Below, piece by piece: positions 58,250-64,000 of a DNA stretch of 64,000 nucleotides; position 1 is the first letter of the stretch; the number at the start of each line of letters is the position of its first letter. A model generated the notes under the pieces. It was not told the DNA's origin. It saw only the letters and a list, made by a program, of their open reading frames with translations, and did no database searches. The stretch comes from Casuarina equisetifolia. Lineage: Eukaryota > Streptophyta > Magnoliopsida > Fagales > Casuarinaceae. Where the stretch lies: the NCBI GenBank assembly GCA_028551475.1, contig CM052354.1, forward strand, positions 5,439,391 to 5,503,390, given 5' to 3'. Position numbers and translations under genes: made by a program.

Positions 58250-60040
58250 GACTTCGAATTCTAGGGAATGGTATATATTGGCAGCAGAGGGTGCTTCGCG
58301 TTAACCTATTGGGACCCCTATTACTATTTTGTTGTTACTCCATTACGGTATTATTGCATAGTTTTATGTCAAACACGGTGGAGCTCGTTGGAGTCACCAC
58401 CAGCGTGAGACTCTATTCCTTTCCCCACATTCCCTTTTACCTACTAGAAACATAACATCGCATAGTATTTCGGATTCGATACCAGAATGGGTCAACATGG
58501 GCAAATCCTATTATTTTCCCTCAAAACCATTAAAATAAAAAGAGCACGCTCACTCGTGACACTTGATCATCCATAGGAGGGCTAGACCCGGCTTTTAAAT
58601 TTGTGCAGAAAACTGGAACTGAGCCATGTTTGTCAGATTTCGTTCTAGATTTAAAGGTGGTTTCTAACTGTCTTCGCCAGTTGCCAAAAACTCCGAGAAC
58701 TAAAATAATAATTAAAAGAATTTTTAGTTTTGCCTTCCATCATTCACTTGGGAAAGATATAGTTTAACCGAACGGGACAAAAAAAGAAGAGTGTACAAGG
58801 TTGAAAGCTTAGCTATAAATGCGTGCAATGTTTCCCTCAAAAGCACACAAGGCTAGTTGGAGTTGATACATTCTATTAGAAAGTCCAAAATGCAATTCAA
58901 AAATAAGTTGGATGACATTTATTTGTTTAAATATTACCATTGATCATATCATTTTAATGTAGAACTTTCATCTTTAATGCATTTTATTGTCTAATTATCA
59001 TCTATTTGTAAAATAATAAAAGTCATAAAGGATAGATTTTTCAGTTTTACGTTGAAGATAGATGGGTTGAAAAATAATTATGTAGTAACATAACATTTGA
59101 CTCAAACAACCATTGTATTAGTAGAAACAAAAGCGTGCTTGCTTGATTTTGTAATGTTTGTAAATGAATAGGAAGAGAGGAAAGGATCATTAGTAAATGA
59201 ACCTAACACTAATGCTTATATTCTCCAGCAATCACTTGACCATAGACGTGGACTCAAATGTGAAGCAAAACCTAGAGACTTGTGTGGATGTATGTTTCAA
59301 TGTGCTTATATAAAGTCCGACCATATGGGTAGTGTACACTTTCAATGACGCATTGTCTCTTTTACAACTATTTTCAGAGTGATTTTTTGATTTGTGTAAC
59401 AAACTTTATCATGGATTTGATCAGAATCATAAAATAACTTTTTTTAAAAAAAACTTTAAACTCTAAATTGTGGTATTGAAAGTTTTTCTCCCATAGTTTT
59501 AATGGTCCACATGACATTCACTCCTGGTATTTTGTAAAGTTATTAAAATTATTTTAAAATGTAGATTATATGTTATAGGTTACAACACTTTTGAAAGTGT
59601 GAGACAGATTTTTTCCTCTTATAAAGTGTGATAGGCTTTTATAGATTTTCTTTCCTATTCAAGTTATCTTTTTTAGAGGAAGAAGTTTATTCCTCAGAAA
59701 AATAGATTATGTTTTTCTTTTTGTAACTATCTTCTTCCATTCTTTTTAATTGGGGGACAAAATATGAATTGTTTCATAGAAAAACTAAGTAAGGAGATAA
59801 CAAAAATTGACAATACTAAGAAGATTTTATTGTAGGGCTTTCAAAATAACGAACTAGACAATAAATTTATAGAGATTAAACTTAACTCTTGCCCTTCCAA
59901 TATCTAGGGAAACAATAAATAACATTAACAAAACTTGGATGTGCTTATTTTTGAATCAATCAAAAGTCTCTTTGTACTCTTCTGGTTTTGGACGTGCTTA
60001 TTTTTTGAATCAGTCAAAAGTCTCTTTGTACTCTTCTAGT
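58250..60040. repeat. GRP-b to C1 intergenic block, copy 4
   Basis: Collinear with 48.84-50.56 kb. Ends in a ~55-base tandem duplication and a C1 3' remnant. No gene seen. Confidence 0.8.
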
Positions 60041-60043
60041 AAA
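59934..60043. repeat. ~55-bp tandem duplication
   Basis: Two copies of a unit containing gtgcttatttttgaatca and agtctctttgtactcttct. The equivalent place at 50.53 kb has one. Confidence 0.85.
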
Positions 60044-60304
60044 CTGCATCATGTATGTCAAATTCCTTTCTACAATTGAAGGTGCATCTAATTGTTTTTG
60101 TCAATAGCCCAGGAATCCTAGAACCGAAACTGTACGTGGAGAATTCTTAGTTTGTCTTTCATCCTTCACTCTAGGAAACATATAACTCAACAAAACAATA
60201 AAAAAGGAAGAGAAGTTGAAGTTTGCAAACCTAGTAATAATTGCCTGAAAAGTACCAGAAAAGTGAGGGTTTATCAAGAGTTTAGATAAATATCCAAGTA
60301 TAAA

Positions 60305-61450
60305 AAATGGGCTGAAACTGAACTGGCCCGTGTTGCTAAAGGCGTAACTGCTTAGAAGGAAAAACATTATGCCCAGTCCAACTCTTTGGTCGACCGTCTG
60401 TGATGATCCGCCTAATTCACTGCTCACTTGGTGCGCCTGCAAGTTATTTCCTCCACGCTTATTCCCTTGGCTGCTCCGGGCATTCCCCCCTGTGGATACC
60501 CCACAAGCTGGTAATATTGTTACCGCATGTGGTTACACTCAAGTTAAGGACCTTGGTTTTTTGGCCGTTGGTGCTGAGTGAACGCTTCCTTGTCGGGGGA
60601 AGTAAAAGCATTTTCCGCAAGCACAATGTCTTCAGATTTGCGGGTAAGCTATCTAACGCAATACATTGCTGCTCATCTCTTTCGTCATTGCAACGGCTAG
60701 ATCAGTGGTGCTCTTTAGCGAATCTCGTTATTCGTAATGTCTTGAACACATCCATTATCCCGAATAGAAACTCCATCAGTCGAATTTACTAATTCTATTC
60801 CAATCATTCATTTATCTTGCGAACACATCAACAACATGTAGACAGAACGGGGGGGCTTATTATGTGTGTCTTTTCTAACTGCGTGTAGTTGGTTATACTT
60901 AACAATCCAACTACTGAGCTAAAGGCCTAAACATGTTAGCATAATGGACTCAATTATCTTTAGACCATAATATTCTATTACACTTTTGATCCTATGTTAT
61001 GACTACATGTGACTGTTAATATGTAACAAACTTAACCATTGAGTCAAAATGTTTAAACCTATTAACATGATAGACTCTATTGCATTTCACCATGCTTTCA
61101 ACTTAAAGCCCTTAGTAGATACACTATGGCTTCATTGGATGGAACACTTATGGCTCCATTGGATGGAACACTTATGGCTCCATTAGCTTGACTGCAGGAA
61201 ATCGGCTAGGACCTTCTTTACCCTCATACCCCCTCATATTGTCCAATGAGCTTTTCACAATTAAGCAACCATGTCCTTAGCAAGCTACACATAGCAAAGT
61301 ACACCTATCAAGATTTGAACTTGGGAATGTGAGGTTTCACTTTAATTTCAAATATAATAAATAATAATCTAATCATTGAACTAAAAGACCTAGAATTATT
61401 ATTGACATGATTGACTCAATCACCTTTACATCATAACATTTAACACCACG
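60305..61450. other. Insert of unknown origin
   Basis: Homology to the C1-C2 spacer stops after aagtataaaaaatggg. The first ~470 bases are richer in GC than the surroundings and contain short open frames (60400-60792, plus) with no recognised domain. The rest holds three diverged copies of a motif of the type cattgaactaaaagacct with an associated tgactcaat block (near 60.92, 61.04 and 61.37 kb). It resembles transposable-element sequence but I cannot classify it. Confidence 0.4.
61121..61187. repeat. Short tandem repeat, ~24-bp unit, three copies
   Basis: Units acacttatggctccattgga and variants at 61121, 61144 and 61168. Confidence 0.85.
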
Positions 61451-61459
61451 TGGAAACCT

Positions 61460-62095
61460 TCATACAGACCCCTGACATAAAACTGAAGAAGAGCGAGAAA
61501 CAGCAGTTTGGAGCAGTCCGGAGGCAGCAGTTACGTAAAAGTTGCTATGACTGTTAGTGCTACTATTTATTTGTGAGTAAACTGCGTACTATAACAAAAG
61601 ATTAAAGATAGAAAACGGGTAGACTGGGAAAACTACGAACTTATGGTTTCCTTCTAATGAAACAACAATCTTTACTTGTTTTTATTAATGAAATGTTTAA
61701 TTTATTTTAGTTATATGTAATTTTATTATTTTGAGATTAATTATATTCTTAAGAAATTAAAAACACAAAATTGGTACGAGAGATGTTCCGATCCGGAGGA
61801 GGAGGAAGAGCGACCCTGGTATTCCCGTTTCCACCAAGCAAAAGAAAGCGAATTACGGGGGCAGACGAAGAACCCAAAGCACAAGAAAGAGAGCCCAGCG
61901 AAAGCACCAAGAGCCCGCAAAGTTTCAAGGGACCCCAGGAGAGAAAAAAAAAAAAAACCCGAAGTTGTCGCGACAAAGGGGGGAAAAAGAGGAGAGGGAA
62001 GTGGGGTACATAATAATGACTGGAAAGAAAAGAAGAAGAAACTGAGGAAAGGAGATGAAATAGTGACTTCTATAATATTGCAATATGCTCTATAT
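61460..62095. other. Segment shared with 31.8-32.1 kb, with a purine-rich insert
   Basis: The part at 61.48-61.75 kb matches 31.80-32.10 kb. At about 61.76-62.02 kb lies a purine- and GC-rich stretch (gatccggaggaggaggaaga...) with an 80-codon open frame of basic, low-complexity composition. I do not regard it as a gene. Its composition differs from everything nearby. Confidence 0.4.
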
Positions 62096-62099
62096 TTTT

Positions 62100-64000
62100 A
62101 TATTTTAATATTTATTAATATAATTAATCTTTTTACTAAAAGAGAAATAAAGAAATGTCCCACCATAATAGACCCTCATACCCCCAAGCAATAATAGATC
62201 AGCATCAAAGAGGTCATTGTTTGAATTGCTTATAAGCTTATTAGTTGCATGACAATTTTGAAAGATATCTTTTGGTGACAAGTATAATAGGTCACATGGA
62301 GGGTGTGATCAGAAAACAATGGAAATCAAGTAGTAATATGGTAAGTGAATTTCTTTGGGGGTTTCTAGAAGCGGTATTTTCTCTTTATGCCCTTGAAGAC
62401 TAAACTATTCCCCTTTATAAGGTATATTCTTGGAACAAAGGTCTTACTTGTAAGCAACCAAAAAGACAGCAACCATCTTCCTATGGTTGTCCCTTTCCAA
62501 TTTCCACAACCAAACATAATGAATTTTAGCAAGAAACCTCAATTCTAATGGAGACTTTAACTTGATTCAAGTGCTAAAAGATCATCCACTTAAAATTGAC
62601 AATTCAATGGCCAAAAAGCAACAATCATTTCAAGAGAAATGCAACCAGCTGGTCCCAAGATGTGGAAAATTCTTTAACATTTTCGTTCTCTGATAGCATG
62701 AAGAATACTAGAGAAAATATTTCAACTAATTATAGCTAATGTTAAACTCAAACATCAGAACACAAGAATGATTGTGGAAAGCCTTATGGTTGATTACTAC
62801 CATTTACACTTCCAATAAATTATCCAGAACATGATGAAGACAATGTTATTTGGTGAAATGAGGTGTGCTCATCAACCTATTGAAATTGACCAACTAGCGA
62901 TGAACTCTACTAAATTCTGAAAGGATTCTGTAGATTGGGCATGCTTTTAACTCTTTTCACATCAATTTGAGCCTCTTCGTGTTGTTCTAGTTAAAATGTT
63001 CAATAGCTTTAGGTCTTTTGTGTTTAGCACTTGGTTGTTGAAGCTAAAATAAAATAATATGAAATTTGACTTATGATTTAAAAGTTCTAATGAGTGCAAA
63101 TCTTAGAACCACATTGTGCTATTATGGTCAAAATGTTTGATTTCTTTGCTTGTTTTGTATCTAGCACTTGAACACTAAAGTTAAATAAAATAATATAAAG
63201 TCGGACTAATGGTTTAAAAATTATAATGATTGTAAATCTCAGAATCTCTTTGTGTTATTTTAGTCAAAATATTCGGCATCTTTGTCTTTTTTTTGCTTAA
63301 CACTTGGGTGCTGAAGCTAAATAAAATAATATGAAGTCAAGCCTTAGTTTAAAAAGTACAATGAGGGTAAATCCTATTCAATTTTGTTAAAAATTGGATC
63401 ACTTTAAACCAAGGCCTTTAGTTTTAGTCAATCACAACATCAATCAAATGAACTAGTAGAGTAGAGTACTAATAGTAATTGAAATTTTAGTCAATTCTAA
63501 CTAAAATTCTATCACTTTAAACTAAAAGTTTCAATCATAGTCAATCACAACATCAATCAAATAGATTATTAGAGCAGAATATTTGTAGTTAATTGCACTA
63601 ACTTTAGTTATTGCTCCACCGATGAGGCATCTTTCAACCATTACATGATCGTCCAAATTTAAGATTTTGCTTTCTTCGGAAAGATAGGCTCCGCCGTCTG
63701 AATGTGACGCAAAATTCTAGCCAAAGTTGGGAAGGACCAGCAGCATTTGACAAGTCGCCAGTTCCCATTGGGAAGGACCGGCTCATTGGAAGATGTAAGG
63801 AAACGCTCTCAAGTACCTATTGATAAAGAAACAAAAAGAATGGTGGAGCATCTGCATGCCTCTTATTTTTATCAAAACGGATAACAGCTGATGATCCCCG
63901 TAAGATTAAATCTCCACTAGCAGGGAGCAAAAGTTGGCTCATCCCTGTTTGAAAGAACAAGATGCTTCATGGGGCAAGCCCTCTTGACTTGTATGGGCAT
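62100..64000. repeat. C3-to-GRP-a spacer, copy 6 (runs off the window)
   Basis: Joined at about 62.2 kb, it follows the other spacers through cacatggagggt, the ~136-bp repeat (three units here, near 62.96-63.38 kb), caagtcgccag at 63.75 kb and gcatgcctcttatttttat near 63.85 kb. It is the most diverged copy and contains an additional duplication near 63.42-63.56 kb (agtcaatcacaacatcaatcaa twice). A further GRP-a copy would be expected about 1 kb beyond the right edge. Confidence 0.8.

Noticed and set aside
60369..60792. Protein-coding gene in the GC-richer part of the 60.3 kb insert
   Set aside because: Overlapping short frames in different phases, no domain, no splice pattern that joins them.
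61300..61350. tRNA-derived SINE (a B-box-like caagatttgaacttggga on the plus strand)
   Set aside because: Only one weak promoter-box resemblance, no A box at suitable distance, no poly(A) or poly(T) end and no flanking duplication.
61771..62013. Basic 80-codon ORF as a gene
   Set aside because: Purine-rich, low-complexity composition with an A14 run; no conserved motif or paralogue in the window.

Overview
The window is nuclear DNA from a flowering plant, most likely a dicot. It is AT-rich, carries spliced genes, plant-type Copia and L1-type retrotransposons, and small secreted glycine-rich proteins of the plant cell-wall type. I cannot name the species from sequence alone.

The left edge (1-6.3 kb) holds one well-formed gene, a 249-residue secreted glycine-rich protein (GRP1, 1184 to 435, minus strand), and then mostly gene-free DNA. 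From about 6.3 kb to the end the window is a series of degenerate copies of one large unit. The reconstructed order, left to right, is: small cysteine-rich genes C1, C2 and C3 (plus strand, CxC...W.C...C...CxC signature); a gene-free spacer of about 3 kb that contains a ~136-bp internal repeat; GRP-a (minus strand); a spacer with a conserved 74-codon open frame; GRP-b (minus strand); a further spacer; then C1 again. The C3-to-GRP-a spacer occurs six times (starting near 8.9, 20.6, 33.2, 41.0, 52.3 and 62.1 kb). GRP-a occurs five times (17.4, 29.0, 36.3, 44.6, 55.8 kb) and GRP-b four times (20.1, 30.8, 47.2/48.5, 57.9 kb).

Only three GRP-a copies (17.4, 36.3, 44.6 kb) keep a promoter, ATG and signal peptide. 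The 29.0 copy is a 3' stub and the 55.8 copy has lost promoter and start by deletion. All four GRP-b copies are damaged. The 48.5 kb copy still has an open frame, but its ATG was brought into frame by a 20-bp deletion and its stop codon belongs to an inserted solo LTR.

Each unit has its own insertions, and the undisturbed units serve as empty sites: a 4.96-kb Copia element (9403-14365, TSD gagaa), a 5.6-kb LINE (22.4-28.0 kb), a 5'-truncated LINE (29.4-30.4 kb), a 1.29-kb solo LTR (47255-48545, TSD atagc), a 334-bp TRIM-like element (51144-51477), and a LINE 3' tail shared by only two units (19.4 and 46.5 kb). One unit has had its middle replaced by a 3.7-kb piece of a ubiquitin-specific protease gene (37.3-41.0 kb). 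That piece keeps introns and reading frame but lacks the catalytic-cysteine exon. A stretch at 60.3-61.4 kb remains unidentified.

Taken together this looks like an expanding and decaying cluster of secreted-protein genes. The probable products are apoplastic glycine-rich proteins and small cysteine-rich proteins with a metallothionein-like cysteine layout. Coordinates of repeat boundaries were read by eye and may be off by some tens of bases unless a target-site duplication fixes them.
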